Notes under the pieces: model-generated
What the model saw: the letters and a program-made list of their open reading frames with translations, nothing else
Database searches by the model: none
What the model was told of the DNA's origin: nothing
Shown: piece after piece, positions 32,101 to 45,458 of the stretch
Position numbering within the stretch: position 1 is the first letter of the stretch
Layout of the letters: the number at the start of each line of letters is the position of its first letter
Program-made: the position numbers and the translations under genes
Source: Pyrenula massariospora
Taxonomy: Eukaryota; Ascomycota; Eurotiomycetes; Pyrenulales; Pyrenulaceae
Direction of reading: 5' to 3'
Assembly: GCA_021030905.1 (NCBI GenBank)
Contig: JAGFMI010000003.1
Coordinates: 1,736,001-1,800,000, forward strand
Length of the DNA: 64,000 bases

Positions 32101-33710
32101 TCGAGCTCGGGTATAGAGCCTGCTCTGCTAGAGTCGGACGATCCTTTCTCGTTCTGAGGAGACGCAGGCTTAGGAGCTTCGCCCAGTATCTCCGAGACAG
32201 ATTTGTGGCGTATCGCACCAGATGAGACCCGTGTAGTCATACGTTCAGGAGGTGAATAAGCGACAGGCATTGGAGGTGGCCTCCGAGGTGTGAACCCTAC
32301 TGTATTTCGGCCAGTGATCTCCGCTGGGCTTTCGACGAAGCCGGAAGGGGACGCAGATGTAGTGTCAATATGCATTGGGGGTCTACGTTGAAGGACTCGC
32401 CCAGGAAAGAATGGTGCATGGGGACCCAGAGCAGTACCGTCAGTCGGCAATGGGGACTTGCGTGCGGGTTGTTCGATGGTAGTATTTGATGCAGCATCTT
32501 CGGCTTTCGGCTGCAACGAAGTGTTCGGGGTGGGAGCTTGTGCTTCTATTGTCGGTTTGTCCAGGTCAACATTGTTCTTGACTGGAGTTTCCCGGCCTTT
32601 ATTTCTTGGGCTTTGGCTACGTTCCAGGCTCGTGACCTGAGAAGACTCTCGTGGTTCTTCATCACCTGGACTTGTAGTTGGAGATGCAATTGGTGGTCGA
32701 GGAGTGCTCGCAGAATCCAGACCATTTGTGGACGCTGGAGATGAATTGGGCTCTGCCGTTGGAGGTCGTATTGTTGGTGTCAGAGCCAGATCGTCACGTT
32801 TTCTCATACGAACCGTATCGACTGGTGCTGGTGGAACCCATTCTTTAAGTTGCGTTGAACCGTTTGTGTCTCCTTGGGATACAAGAGTCCCAGAATTAGC
32901 AGGTTCAGCTTCCACCTGGGCAGGATCAACACCCGGACTGGCTGGCGGACTCTCCACAACATTCTCGATACGTGACCGCTCCCCAACAGAAGCACTTAGT
33001 TCGTTCTTTTCCGTGTCATCCACTGGTGTCTTCGCCTCTGCCTCCCTCACAGGTAATCCTCCTCTTTCTTCTAGCGAGACGTTGCTTTCCAGTAGGGCCC
33101 GTCCATCTTCAATAACCGATGGTGCAGAAATGGGCGATTTAGTCTGTCCACTGGTAGGTACAGTCGATGGCTTCGTTGAGCGGGTAGACTGGAGAGATTC
33201 TGATCGACTTTCATCGCTCAAATTTGAGATACCTTTCGCCTGAATGGAATTTCTTTGCAGTGCATCCCGTTGTGTGGAGGGTTGTTGGTGGAAGAGATGT
33301 TTTGTGACATCGGGCCTTGGGGGGAGGGTTGACTCGTTAAAATAGCGGCCTCTATAGGGCACGAAAATTAGCGACCGTGGAAACAGTGGTGCGAGGTACA
33401 CCACAACAAACGATCTAGAAAGGTGGATAATCGCTGTACGTACTTTTCGATGTCATTTGCATCCAAGAAGAGCCTCTCATTTTGTTCGTAGACAGTGTCA
33501 GATGCATTTGGTTCGAGAAGAGTGAAGGTAACGGTCGCAAAGTAGAGCTCGTTCAATTTACGCTTCCGAGAACGCAAACATGATCTAAAAACCACCAAAA
33601 TCAGCCTGATGATACTTTTGTATATGGAGAATCGAATGAGTCGCTCAGAAAAAATTGAATGCGTACGCGAGCTCCTCTTTCTTCAACCGTAATGCTTCTG
33701 CCCGAAGCAT
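29160..33710 (-). CDS. EAF1: NuA4 histone acetyltransferase scaffold Eaf1/Vid21 (HSA + SANT)
   Basis: Five exons: 33710-33667, 33584-33444, 33351-30518, 30463-30306 and 30245-29160, giving 1,420 residues in one frame. The ATG at 33710 (MLRAEALRLKKEEL) is the only in-frame ATG after an upstream stop. The N-terminal RSRKRKLNELY is typical. A long Ser/Pro-rich region precedes the HSA domain at about residues 605-680 (PRQTSHWDFLLDHVKWLRTD, FREERKWKLAAARALADWC). A Myb/SANT domain is at about 860-920 (STWTGAEDDELRRLV, RRTPWECFERWIGLEGLP). The C-terminal 360 residues are Gln/Asn/Met-rich. Eaf1 organises NuA4 and contacts actin-related proteins through HSA. The gene is divergent from MAK11. Confidence 0.92.
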
Positions 33711-34310
33711 GGAGTCTACCTCGAGGAGAAAACATCCGAGTTGACATTCAAAATCTTTAAAACCGTGAAAGGAACGTCATGTGAGATGGAGAAGATGAAA
33801 TTCAATAGAATGGACGATTATTTCGAGTGGATGTGGTGAATCGAGCGACTCATGGATTTGGTGGTTGATGCGGTCGGGCGATCTGGCAGGTCTGGCAGGC
33901 TAGAGAGAGGGAGGGCCTGCAATGCGCAGGTGTGGAGGTACTCAGTGAAGGTGCCCAGCAGCACAAAAGGGTGTGTGGAGGGGGTGAGTTTGCAGTGCAG
34001 GGCCAGGCATCCCAGCCCGCCTTTGCCCACTTCAGTCTTGGAGAGTTGGGGTCATTTTGGCGTCTCCCGTTGCGCGTAGCGCAAAACTAAACACTCCACA
34101 GAGAAGCTTTCGTGCACATCCAAATTTTGATAAGGAGACGTGCGATGCTCAAATTGACAAACAAATCGCTAACATCGACTACCCAATCATCCCGACCTCA
34201 GGGTTGCGACCGTGCACGCCTTGCACTTGAGGATAACCAGGGGTTCTGCACTAGATAAAAGTTCTTTTGCCCAAGGATTTTCTTTTCTCTGGCTGTCAAT
34301 ATTTTTCTCG
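33711..34310. promoter_or_regulatory. Divergent promoter region of EAF1 and MAK11
   Basis: 600 bp between start codons. A direct repeat TCTGGCAGG lies near 33880-33900. No functional site assigned. Confidence 0.45.
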
Positions 34311-35884
34311 ATGAGCAAAAGGAAAAGACAGGACGAGAAGGGGCCCACCCATGAGGTTCCTCGCAAAATCCAAAAGGTGTCTGAGCAAGACACCCCACCC
34401 CAGAAAACCACCACCTATATTCAAATCATCACGGGCTCCTACGAGAGAGCGCTGCATGGTGTGACGGCGACCCTCTCTCCTTCCTCTTCTGAAGCATCTC
34501 AGCCTTCTGTCCAATTTGTTGACACATTTCTCTTCAATGCCCACGCGTCTGCTATTCGTTCTCTGGCTTTATCCCCTCTTCCTGATCCAACATCTGCAGA
34601 ATCATCCAAAGTCATATTAGCGACAGGAAGTACAGATGAGCGCATCAACCTCTATCATCTTTCAGCACGAGCGGTGCCGGAGAATGAGAAGGTACCCTCT
34701 GTGCCGACCTTGGCTGGAAATAAGATCTTGGAAAGCCCTAAGAACCGGGAGATGGGATCTCTTATGCATCATTCCTCCAGTATTACCGCCCTATACTTCC
34801 CGACGCGGTCGAAGCTCTTATCGGCCGCTGAAGACAACAATATTGCAATAACCAGGACCAGAGACTGGACAGTTGTCTCGACTATCAAGGCACCTCGACC
34901 AAAGGCACAAGGCAGACCGAGTGGAGACACTGCACCTCCTGGCGCTTTCCCTGCAGGGGTAAACGATCTTGCAGTGCATCCAAGCATGAAGTTGATGGTC
35001 AGTGTAGGTAAAGGGGAAAAGTGCATGCGTCTATGGAATCTGGTCACTGGGAAAAGGGCCGGTGTGTTAAGCTTCGGTAAAGATGTTTTACAGAGTGTGC
35101 TTGAAGGAAAGCATAGCAACGGCGAAGGCAGACGAATTGAATGGAGCCCCAATGGGGAAGACTTTGCTATTGTTTTTGAACGCGGGGTGATCATATATGG
35201 CACTGTGAGGCCTTCTCGATAAGCCTGAGCAGAACGTCGGAATTATTAACAGAATCATAGGACTCTAAACCGAAATCAAGAATACTACCGTCACCTTTAA
35301 CCAAAGTACACCAGATAAGATACTTCACATTACAATCGGGCCATGCAGACTTACAACTCCTGGCGGCGTCAACTGAGGATGGCCGCATTGTCTTTTACAA
35401 CACGAATCCGGTACCATTAGGTAAGGGAGCTGATTCAACCGAGTCGACCATTCCGGACGCCATAAACATTGCTCAACTTGGCGGCAAGGCATCGGGCTCT
35501 ACCGTTCGGATCAAGGACTTTGAAATCCTGCAGACACAATCCCATGACACCTTTCTACCGGACCTTTTGATTGTGACTGGTGGCAGCGATGGCGCAATAA
35601 AATTATGGACAGTGGAGAAAGATTCTCTACATACAAATGGCCAGGCAGTAAACGGGGCAAAGGTGAAGTCTATGAATGGACACCATCCTGAGACACAACC
35701 ACCGCAGGTAGGAACTGTGCTTGGTAGCTACGAAACAAGCAACCGCATCACTTGTCTGAAGGCTTTTGTGATGCTACCGCCTGAGCTCACAGAAGCAGAA
35801 TCAGACCTAGAATCAGAAGGCAGCTTTGAAGGATTTGAAGATGAGACAAGTAGCAGCAGTGAAGCGGACATAGAGGATCAATGA
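34311..35884 (+). CDS. MAK11: Mak11/PAK1IP1-like WD40 protein, 60S ribosome biogenesis
   Basis: Exons 34311-35204 and 35261-35884 give 505 residues. The ATG at 34311 opens MSKRKRQDEKGPTHEVPRK, a basic tail. WD40 blades follow: YIQIITGSYERALHGVTATL, HASAIRSLALSP, ILATGSTDERINLYHL, HSSSITALYFP, KLLSAAEDNNIAITRTRDW, VNDLAVHPSMKLMVSVG and MRLWNLVTGKRAGVLSF. Splicing joins IIYGT to DSKPKSRILPSPLTKVHQIR, and the second exon adds LLAASTEDGRIVFYN and VTGGSDGAIKLWTVE. The tail is acidic. The family assists 60S assembly (with Rlp24 in yeast) and is called PAK1-interacting protein in animals. Confidence 0.9.
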
Positions 35885-36434
35885 CCTATAGATCTGCTCT
35901 CATGTATACATGAATACATCGAAGGACCTCCGGGGACTATTCTCGGATTAGCCCAGAGAATTCGTACAAGCGTCTTCCTGTTGCCCCTGAACCACACACT
36001 CTTTCTCGGGCCTCTTTGGATCCCTCAGTTTCTTTCTGGAGACTCTACAAATTTTCGCAGATGAAGGGTGCTTTTTAATTAGAGCTACGTAGGATGCGCG
36101 TTGTGGGAACCGTTGTAGGCTACTAATTTGTATCGCCCAGTCCCCCCGAGTTCACATGTCTGTGCCCCCACAGGAAAATTCCGCGCACGGACCGTTTAAG
36201 ATTTCTTGGCCTCCAAAGTTCGAAATGGACGTCTCTACCTAACGTAGCGACCTCTAAATGCATGATATTTAGACTATGACATGGGGCCAGAGTTGGCGAA
36301 AGATCCACGATATCTCGATATAAGCTCCAACCAAGTTCCAGCTCCTCTACATATTAAAATCTACCAGAGGTCACCATCCTTATCCGCCCAACCTCCACTC
36401 GATGCTCTCCCAATTCCACAACTAAATCCTCACA
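35885..36434. other. Intergenic region between MAK11 and a lysine-rich gene
   Basis: 550 bp with a MAK11 3' end and the promoter of the next gene. Nothing else recognised. Confidence 0.45.
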
Positions 36435-37103
36435 ATGGCCCACGCATTCACCTCACATCCCCCACACATCATTCATTCCGAAACCCCCATCTCCCCCGCC
36501 AACGCAGCGTCCTTCATGACCGCCTTCCTCCAACACGCCAACATCGACCCGTCCTACCGCCCGGACTCGACGCTCAGCGAGCGCGGGCCGCAGAGCACGA
36601 GCACCGCGGCGAATCCGAGCTTGGTGCTGTACGAGCTGCAGAGGGTGAGGGATGGGCTGGAAGGGAAGGTCGTTAAGGGAGATGTCAGTGCGGGGCTTTG
36701 GGGCCGGAGAGGTGCTGAGGCCGAAGGCGATGGTGTGAGCGCGAGGAAGAAGATGAAAAAGAATGGGCAGGAAAGAGGTATGAAAGGTAAGGGGAAGGAG
36801 AAAGCTAAGGAGGATGCTTCTGCTCCCGCGGCCTTATTGGTTACGGATGAAGATTGGCAGGATAAGGAGGATTTTGAACTGGAGCAGGAGGTTGAAGAAG
36901 GAGAAGCGGGAGACAGAGGGCAGATTAATGTACCAGAAGACCCGGTAGAGCTTGCAGAAGTGGCATCTAAGGAGTCTGTGGATGCGGATGCCAGGGACAT
37001 TAAAAGAAAGAAGCCGAAGAGCCAGGCAGAAAAGGAAGAGCGGAAACGAAGGAAAAAAGAAAGAGGGAAAGAAGAAAGAAGGCAGAAGATGAAGAAGACC
37101 TAG
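36435..37103 (+). CDS. Lysine/glutamate-rich conserved-looking protein, function unknown
   Basis: Single exon of 222 residues from the ATG at 36435 (MAHAFTSHPPHIIHSETP). The first 80 residues look folded: SPANAASFMTAFLQHANIDP, then ANPSLVLYELQRVRDGLEGK. The rest is low-complexity and charged, with GKGKEKAKEDA, acidic ELEQEVEEGEAG and a long basic end, KSQAEKEERKRRKKERGKEE. The pattern resembles small nucleolar proteins, but I do not recognise a family. The ordered first part and full open frame argue for a real gene. It is convergent with STE24. Confidence 0.65.
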   Translation: MAHAFTSHPPHIIHSETPISPANAASFMTAFLQHANIDPSYRPDSTLSERGPQSTSTAANPSLVLYELQRVRDGLEGKVVKGDVSAGLWGRRGAEAEGDGVSARKKMKKNGQERGMKGKGKEKAKEDASAPAALLVTDEDWQDKEDFELEQEVEEGEAGDRGQINVPEDPVELAEVASKESVDADARDIKRKKPKSQAEKEERKRRKKERGKEERRQKMKKT

Positions 37104-37447
37104 GATTGAAGCGAGAGAAGCATTCAGTGGTGATCTCAAGGGGTCGTCATATCCGAACAACAATGGGCAGGTTCATTTGAAAATGAAGCTCAGGATCATC
37201 AGTCCCTTTTCACGCTTGGACCAATGGAGTTTCAACTGTTAAGTGCTGACCGGGACGACGCATCAGGTACAAGAGCTACCGGATAACATGACTCCCATGA
37301 TTCGACGACCCAGATTTCTATAAAGACACTCCATTTTTTCTCAGGCCTGATCACATCAACACCATGCCAGCCAGGAGCGAGAATGGCGGACCCAACCATA
37401 GATTCCATGCAATGCAGATGCCAGAAATCCCAAACACTGGTTTTCAT
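37104..37447. other. Convergent 3' region between the Lys-rich gene and STE24
   Basis: 344 bp; nothing recognised. Confidence 0.45.
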
Positions 37448-38958
37448 CTAAAGCTCTCTATCCCCAGCTTTAACCGGCTTCTCACTGTCCTCTTCCTTCG
37501 CAACTTTGCCGACGCCTTTTTTACCATCTGCCCATCCTAATGCTCCCAGTCTTTCTGGCAAGATTGGGTGTGAGTAGTTGTACGCCGCGTACATCCAATC
37601 GGCATCCATCGAGCTCAAGTTCTGTATTTGCAGCTTAATGAGACTCTTGGCAAGCTCCTTCGAATAGCCTAGCCGGACAGCGAAAGCGTCTGCCTCGAAT
37701 TCGAACTTGCGGCTCAAGATGTTCATGAAGAACTTGATGATAGCGTCTGTGGGGGCAAGAACATCAGAGAAAAGGGTGAACCCAACGATGATCGGTTGTT
37801 CTTTGTGGAAGCCAAAAGCCTGGTAGAGAGATTTGTTGTTGATGAAGATGGAGAATAGAGCAAAGAGGTAGAAGACTTGGAACTATCATTTGGTTAGCTC
37901 GAGCTCCACAGCTGAAGGAGACGACGACGACGAACCTGAGAAATTCCAAAAAGTTTCGTCGTATGGCTCAAGCTCCAATGTCCCAGCTCATGACTGAGCA
38001 CAGCGACGACTTCCTCAGTCTCGCTTTTCTCGATCAAGGTGTCGTAGATGACAATGTGCTTCTTCCATGGAAGGCCATAGAAATACGCGTTGCTATGAGC
38101 GCTTCTCTTGCTACCATCAATGACATAAAGCTCCTTAAGAGGGAAGTTGAGTCTCTTCGCGAGTCCTTCAACGCCTTCCTTGAGCTTCCCAGGTTCTAGA
38201 GGCGACAGCTTGTTAAATAAGGGCATGATGAAGATCGGGAAGATGGTGATCATGACCGTTTGGACGACTAGAGCAAAGACCCAGAGATAGTAGAAAAACT
38301 GATTGCCGGTGGTCATAATGATTTTCAGAAATGCCGCCAACAACGGGAATCCAATCACAACAGTAAGTCCAAGCGTCTTGAGCTTGTCTGTGACCCATAA
38401 TTTGACAGTGGATTTGTTGAAGCCGAACTTTTCCTCGAGGACAAACGTGCTGTAGTAAGAGATCGGAAGAGAGATGACGGAAGAAATCAATATTTGGAGC
38501 AGGACGAACACCAAGGTATGAGAGATCTCGCCTTGGAAGCGTGCCGGGAGATATCGAGCAAGCCATACTCCACTCACACCCCAGAGCTTGGGAAGAATAT
38601 CGTAGTAAATCCAGGCTAGATTCTGAGCTTGTCCGTAAATACCACTGAAAAAGCCGAATTTTGCCTTTGCCCGACCATAAGCCTGGCTTTCATCGAACTT
38701 CTCTTGCGATATCTCGTCCTCAAGGACCTTTGGAGGCTTCTTATTTTGAAGGACTCTATACTGACGAAAGGATAGATAGCTCTCGAGTGCGTAATTGGTG
38801 AGCGTGAATCCAACAATCAAGCTTTTCCATGGAAAGCCGGGGCGATCCAGAAATGTAGCAAGGCGCTGTCTGTTGCTCAGCTTGTGCAGCATTGTCTGTT
38901 CTGGCGCAGGTTTACTTACCTGGGGAACCCCCCCGAGGATTGACAATATTGAGGCCAT
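37448..38958 (-). CDS. STE24: CAAX prenyl protease 1 (Ste24), M48 zinc metalloprotease
   Basis: Exons 38958-38920, 38865-37936 and 37882-37448 give 467 residues. The first intron (54 bp, GTAAGT donor) is a multiple of three without a stop, so an unspliced reading would add 18 residues; spliced, MASILSILGGVPQ joins RLATFLDRPGFPW, which fits the family better. Several membrane segments surround the zinc site VLSHELGHWSLSH (HExxH). The third metal ligand is in KFEFEADAFAVRLGY. Also visible are SKRSAHSNAYFYGLPWKKHI and DTLIEKSETEEVVAVL. In yeast the enzyme cleaves prenylated a-factor twice and clears clogged translocons in the ER and inner nuclear membrane. It is divergent from the bL34m gene by 208 bp. 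Confidence 0.95.
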
Positions 38959-39166
38959 GGCGTATTAAATACCTTGTGGAAAGTCGAACCACGCGCGATG
39001 GCCACGAAAGAGAGATATGAAACTATGACGGAGGGTCTGCTTCTTGGATAGGTACTTAAATTGGATGCTGAGGACAGTGTTGCTGTTGTAGCCTGGCCAT
39101 CAGCCGTCCAATCGGAGTGGAGCTTTCTCCGATGAATTTCTCGTCCCTACCTAGCTGAGGCACGGA

Positions 39167-39661
39167 ATGAAGCTCCGGCAATGCTTCTACTTGCTTTCAA
39201 CGTCCTACGACAAGATGATTTGCAGAAATTGCAGAACGGGATTCTTTCGCTCCCTAACATGGCTATCAACTGGCAAGCAAACAAAATCTATAACTGCTAA
39301 AAGGTGCGTTTCCCATAACGTCTCCTCGCTCGTTTTGTACTCAGCCGAAGGTAGATCATTCACGACTCAAATGTTTACACGCCTGATCCCCTCCTCGACC
39401 CTTTTTTCACCACCACCGTTAAAGTTTGCGTCCAATTGCCAGATGTCTCCACAAGTCGCCGCTCCCTCCAGGACCCCATGGCTGTGTCAATCAGCGCCAT
39501 TCTCAGCTTCTGCGCATCTCGGTGTAAAGCGAAACACATACAACCCAAGCCGGAGAGTTCAGAAGAGGAGGCATGGCTTTCTCACAAGAATCAAGTCCGT
39601 GGGCGGGCTCAAAATCCTGAAGCGTAGAAGATTAAAAGGCCGGAAGAATCTCAGTTGGTGA
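39167..39661 (+). CDS. MRPL34: Mitochondrial large-subunit ribosomal protein bL34m
   Basis: Single exon, up to 164 residues from the ATG at 39167; a start at 39215 (MICRNCRTGFFRSLTW) is equally possible. The last 46 residues are the bL34 domain: GVKRNTYNPSRRVQKRRHGF, LTRIKSVGGLKILKRRRLKG, then RKNLSW. This matches bacterial L34 with its usual HGF and GR-rich core. The N-terminal 110 residues are Ser/Arg-rich with few acids, consistent with a mitochondrial targeting sequence. I tested a 41-bp GT-AG segment around 39304-39344 as an intron; removing it creates a stop, so it is kept. Confidence 0.88.
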   Translation: MKLRQCFYLLSTSYDKMICRNCRTGFFRSLTWLSTGKQTKSITAKRCVSHNVSSLVLYSAEGRSFTTQMFTRLIPSSTLFSPPPLKFASNCQMSPQVAAPSRTPWLCQSAPFSASAHLGVKRNTYNPSRRVQKRRHGFLTRIKSVGGLKILKRRRLKGRKNLSW

Positions 39662-40773
39662 AGTTGGATAGCCTGCATGCTACACTTCTGTTCGGAGAGG
39701 GCTAGGGAGAGTCGTAGGGCCCCCGGAATCATATACTACATTGCAAAGCGTCCCTGATTACTGTACGAAAATATTGAATGCTGCGGGGGTGAAGGATCGC
39801 ACAATCTTGCCTTGAAAATCAGCGCGGAAGCAGGCGGCTAACGGGCTGAAGAATTGTTGATACTACGGGTCGGTGGGACCTTCGTGGACAGTTCAAATAG
39901 GAAGAAGTCCTTAGAGGTTCTATCATGATTCATTCGGAATACCTACAGGATGCAGGTATCGACCTCTGCTCCAAGTGCCCTCCGATACCGTCTAAATGGC
40001 TGCAGTGGCACCTTGGCACGGGTACAGGAACCGCCAGGCTGAAGGGCAAGTAGCGGTGACTGTCGCTAGACCGCCCCTCCCAAAGGCTCCTGCCCGTGCA
40101 CAGTGGTCGTCCTGCTTCATTCTGCCTGCAAAGTCCCTTTGTATCTGGATGGGGATCGTCATATCGGCCCCGTTCATCGAGCCTTCTGGCTTTGCTGGCA
40201 GGCGTTAATTTGGGCAGGTACAGCCCCGGGGGGCCGCTCATTCCACACAAGGCTGGAACCCGCCACTCGAAAAATTCGGCCCGCCTTTCCCAATGTAGTC
40301 TAGCCTTGGCATGCGCTGGCTCGGCGCTTGCGACGGTTCTCGCCTTCGCCTGAGAGATTTCCTTCCACAAATTCATTCTACCCTCTCACCAACGGCTTTC
40401 ACAAGTACACCCCCACCGAACTCAGACGCTGCTTTGCTTTGTGTATCGTTTCCTTTCTCTTAGACTTACGTGTTATAGACTTGAGAGCTGTTTCGCTCTT
40501 GCGTCTATTCGTCAGTTGCAAGGGAACGCTGAAACGAAATCACTGCCCCGAAATTCTCCATCACTTTTACAGATCCTTTACTCACGCTAATCATTCATTC
40601 ATCAATCCATATATTGCCCTCTACAACCATCACAATAACTTCAGTCTAAAATCTTTCAACGTCAATCGCACAATCCTTATCACCCTCACTGTACGAGTGA
40701 GTACCCTTATCTTGCGTTTGCATTCTGCCGGAGCCTAACTGACTCGGTTGTCAATAGTCTTCAATATTCGACA
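39662..40773. promoter_or_regulatory. Promoter and long 5' leader of DED1
   Basis: 1.1 kb without a recognised gene. The right end, rich in pyrimidines, probably forms the DED1 leader because a 5' UTR intron is visible at 40697-40757. Frames on both strands at 39930-40376 overlap each other and match nothing known. Confidence 0.5.
40697..40757 (+). other. Likely 5' UTR intron of DED1
   Basis: GTGAGT donor at 40697, branch-like CCTAACTGAC about 20 nt before a CAATAG acceptor ending at 40757. The DED1 ATG follows 17 nt later. Its length (61 bp) matches coding introns in this window. Confidence 0.7.
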
Positions 40774-42895
<2,122 letters not shown>

Positions 42896-44078
42896 TGCCA
42901 CATGTGAGGTGCGATCTTCAGCAAGCTTTTCTGCTGCTCAGACCATCGCTGCTACCTCCGAAAAGCTTTTCTTTAACTGGTTCATTCTCTATGGCGACAT
43001 TCTGCTAGCCAATCCCCCCTTTTCTTTCCCATTTCAAGACATTTTCGATTTCGATCATCTCGAAGAGAGAGCATCACGGTACGCATACGCTATCTGACGA
43101 CCTTTAGGCGCATTCGTTGCCTTTTCATCCTATTTCGGAGGCTTGGAGCGAATGGCTCAAAGAGAGTCATCCATAATTGAAACGGCAATCCAGCATGATA
43201 TACGATAGATAGCGTTGACTTTCAATTGCTTGTCCTTCCAGATACCCCAAAGACCGTTTGAGTCGTGCGAGTTTCTCAAAATGAATCAAAATCAGGAGAA
43301 GCATGCGCGGCAGGGCCCGACGCGATGAGACGAGAACATCTCGACGCTTATTTCATCGGATGTGAAAATACGTTTCTGCAAAAATAAACTGGAAATGAAC
43401 AAAATCCGGCAGGGGCTCGGGACGGATGACATTTAATGCGGCTTGTGTTTCTAGGTTTGGCCTCTTCTTCTACTTCCGAGGCTGGCGCTGGGAATCATCT
43501 GACTGCGTGGACGAGCTTGTCGGTCGGGCTGCATACTTGCGAGGATGTCATAGATCGTTTTCTACTTTAGACCATTTCATGATCATGTCTAAGCTCATCG
43601 CAAAAGTCTTCTGACTTCTGTAGCATGTCATTAAACCTCGTGCGCTGTTCAAAATTAGTAGTAATAGAATGGCTTCTTATAGATAGACTCCACAATACAC
43701 GCAGGTATGTCACAGTCCTGGTCGTTGGGAACTAGCGTTGATAGATGTGCTTGAAACCATACGTCAATAGAGACTTGACGCGGTATAATATCAACTTAAC
43801 AATTTCATAGTAGATGTTCAGGGCTCCTTGGTGGATAGCGCGAGGGCGCGGAGGGCAAGGCATCCCCGCGCCAGTGGAGATCCCCATGCTGTTGGACCTG
43901 GCGCCTAAACCCTTGGTTAAATTTTGAAGCCAACTTCTAGGCCTGCGTGCACTCTTTGACAGCCAATTCTGCCTACTCTTGGCCCGTCTGCTTCTCACCT
44001 GTACAAATCCCACCTGCGCAAACCTGTTCGTCAGCCAGGTCGCCGCATATCAGACATGATCACAACTTAGAAGGCACC
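42896..44078. other. Intergenic region between DED1 and SPP2
   Basis: 1.2 kb holding the DED1 3' UTR and the SPP2 promoter. No gene, RNA or repeat recognised. Confidence 0.45.
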
Positions 44079-45458
44079 ATGTCAAAGCCGCTCTCATTTG
44101 GTCTTGGGAAGCCCAAAGCAAAATCCGCCGCATCCACAGCGTCTCAATCTCGACCGTCGCTGGCCCGAGATCCTCTGAAACGGCCTCTCCATGGGGATTC
44201 CGACTCGGAAGATGAAGCGAACCCGCGCCACGAATCTGTCACCGGATTTGACGTAGCGACGGGCGGCGCAATCTCCACTACGCGATCTACTGTCAAGGAA
44301 GAACTGGTGATTAAAAACGCCGGGAATGGAGATTGGAGAAGGAGAGGAAGAGGGAAACATGCTCTACCCGCAGAAGAGCAGGCGCGGAGGGCCGGCCAAG
44401 TGAACGGGGAGACGCATGAGGTAGATGAAGTAAGCAAAAAGGCGGGATTACAGTTTGCTGTTCCCAAGGAGAACGGGCATCACGTCGGAGAGGTGTCGAT
44501 GGTCGTGGAGAATGAGTCGAAAGAGACAGGGACGCCGAAGGAGAGATCGGAAGACGAAGCTGCGCTCCATGCTCTCCTTAACGAAGGAGATGGGGAGCGT
44601 AGGACAAACCTGGTTATCCAGCAGTCAGGCAACGACACACTATTTCGGCCTATTGACGAGGCAGCTGAGTTCAGAGAAGATCTCGCCAGTCGACCGGATC
44701 CATCTACCCTAGACGAATATGCGACGATGCCGGTGGAAGACTTTGGCCTAGCTATGCTACGAGGCATGGGAGCGAAGAGGAAAGCTAATGGGCAACCTGT
44801 CGTTTTGGAGAATGGGAACGCGAAGACATCAACGCCGAAGCCGGAGAAGCAGCAAAGGGCCGGCTACCTGGGTATTGGAGCAAAAGGCGTACCTGCTGGC
44901 GCCGAGGTGGAGCTGGGAGCTTGGGGCAAGGCTGATATGAGACGTAACAAGAAGGGCGAAGGCTTGTACACCCCGGTCATGCTCAGGGACAAGCAGACTG
45001 GGGAGATGATCACTGAGGAAGAATTCGAGAGGAGGTCGAAAGACGCTAAGACTAGTCGACGTGATCGAGAGGAAGACTGGAGAGATAGGAGAGATCGGAA
45101 TTTACCAGACCACATGCAAGAGAAGTTATTGATTGATTCCGGCGACTACAAGGATCAAATGAACGCTTTCTCAAGGGTGGCCACATCTGGGCGAGAGCGC
45201 AGAGTGGCGCGCGATGAACCAAATGGTTATTCTAGCAGGGATCGGAGCCGATCTCGAGACCGGAGCAGACGACACAGAGAGGAGCGAGACTACAGATACC
45301 CTCGAGACGACGACAGGAGCTATCGGTCATCAGATCGACATCATGATCGACATCGTGACAAGGCCTATAGGGAGGATAGAGACAGGTCGAAAGACAGACA
45401 TGTCCGGAGAAGGAGCAGGGATCGAGAGGAACGACATCGACGCAGAGATAGATCTTAA
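44079..45458 (+). CDS. SPP2: Pre-mRNA-splicing factor Spp2-like (G-patch), with RS/RD tail
   Basis: Single exon of 459 residues; the ATG at 44079 gives MSKPLSFGLGKPKAKS. The frame is open upstream but without another ATG. The family motif YATMPVEDFGLAMLRGMG at about residues 215-235 is the Spp2/GPKOW G-patch start. It is followed by AGYLGIGAKGVPAGAEVELG and RNKKGEGLYTPVMLRDK, also typical. In yeast Spp2 activates the DEAH helicase Prp2 before the first splicing step. The last 75 residues are an Arg-Asp/Arg-Ser repeat region (SRDRSRSRDRSRRHREER), longer than in yeast, which suggests nuclear speckle-type interactions (inference). Confidence 0.87.
   Translation: MSKPLSFGLGKPKAKSAASTASQSRPSLARDPLKRPLHGDSDSEDEANPRHESVTGFDVATGGAISTTRSTVKEELVIKNAGNGDWRRRGRGKHALPAEEQARRAGQVNGETHEVDEVSKKAGLQFAVPKENGHHVGEVSMVVENESKETGTPKERSEDEAALHALLNEGDGERRTNLVIQQSGNDTLFRPIDEAAEFREDLASRPDPSTLDEYATMPVEDFGLAMLRGMGAKRKANGQPVVLENGNAKTSTPKPEKQQRAGYLGIGAKGVPAGAEVELGAWGKADMRRNKKGEGLYTPVMLRDKQTGEMITEEEFERRSKDAKTSRRDREEDWRDRRDRNLPDHMQEKLLIDSGDYKDQMNAFSRVATSGRERRVARDEPNGYSSRDRSRSRDRSRRHREERDYRYPRDDDRSYRSSDRHHDRHRDKAYREDRDRSKDRHVRRRSRDREERHRRRDRS

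Noticed and set aside
32704-33243. 179-codon frame antisense to EAF1
   Set aside because: Mirror of the Ser/Pro-rich coding sequence; no family similarity.
39304-39344. Intron in the bL34m gene
   Set aside because: GTGCGT to CTCAG is present, but removal shifts into an immediate stop; the unspliced frame reaches the bL34 domain intact.
39930-40376. 148-codon minus-strand gene upstream of DED1
   Set aside because: Overlaps equally long frames on the other strand; no recognisable protein features.
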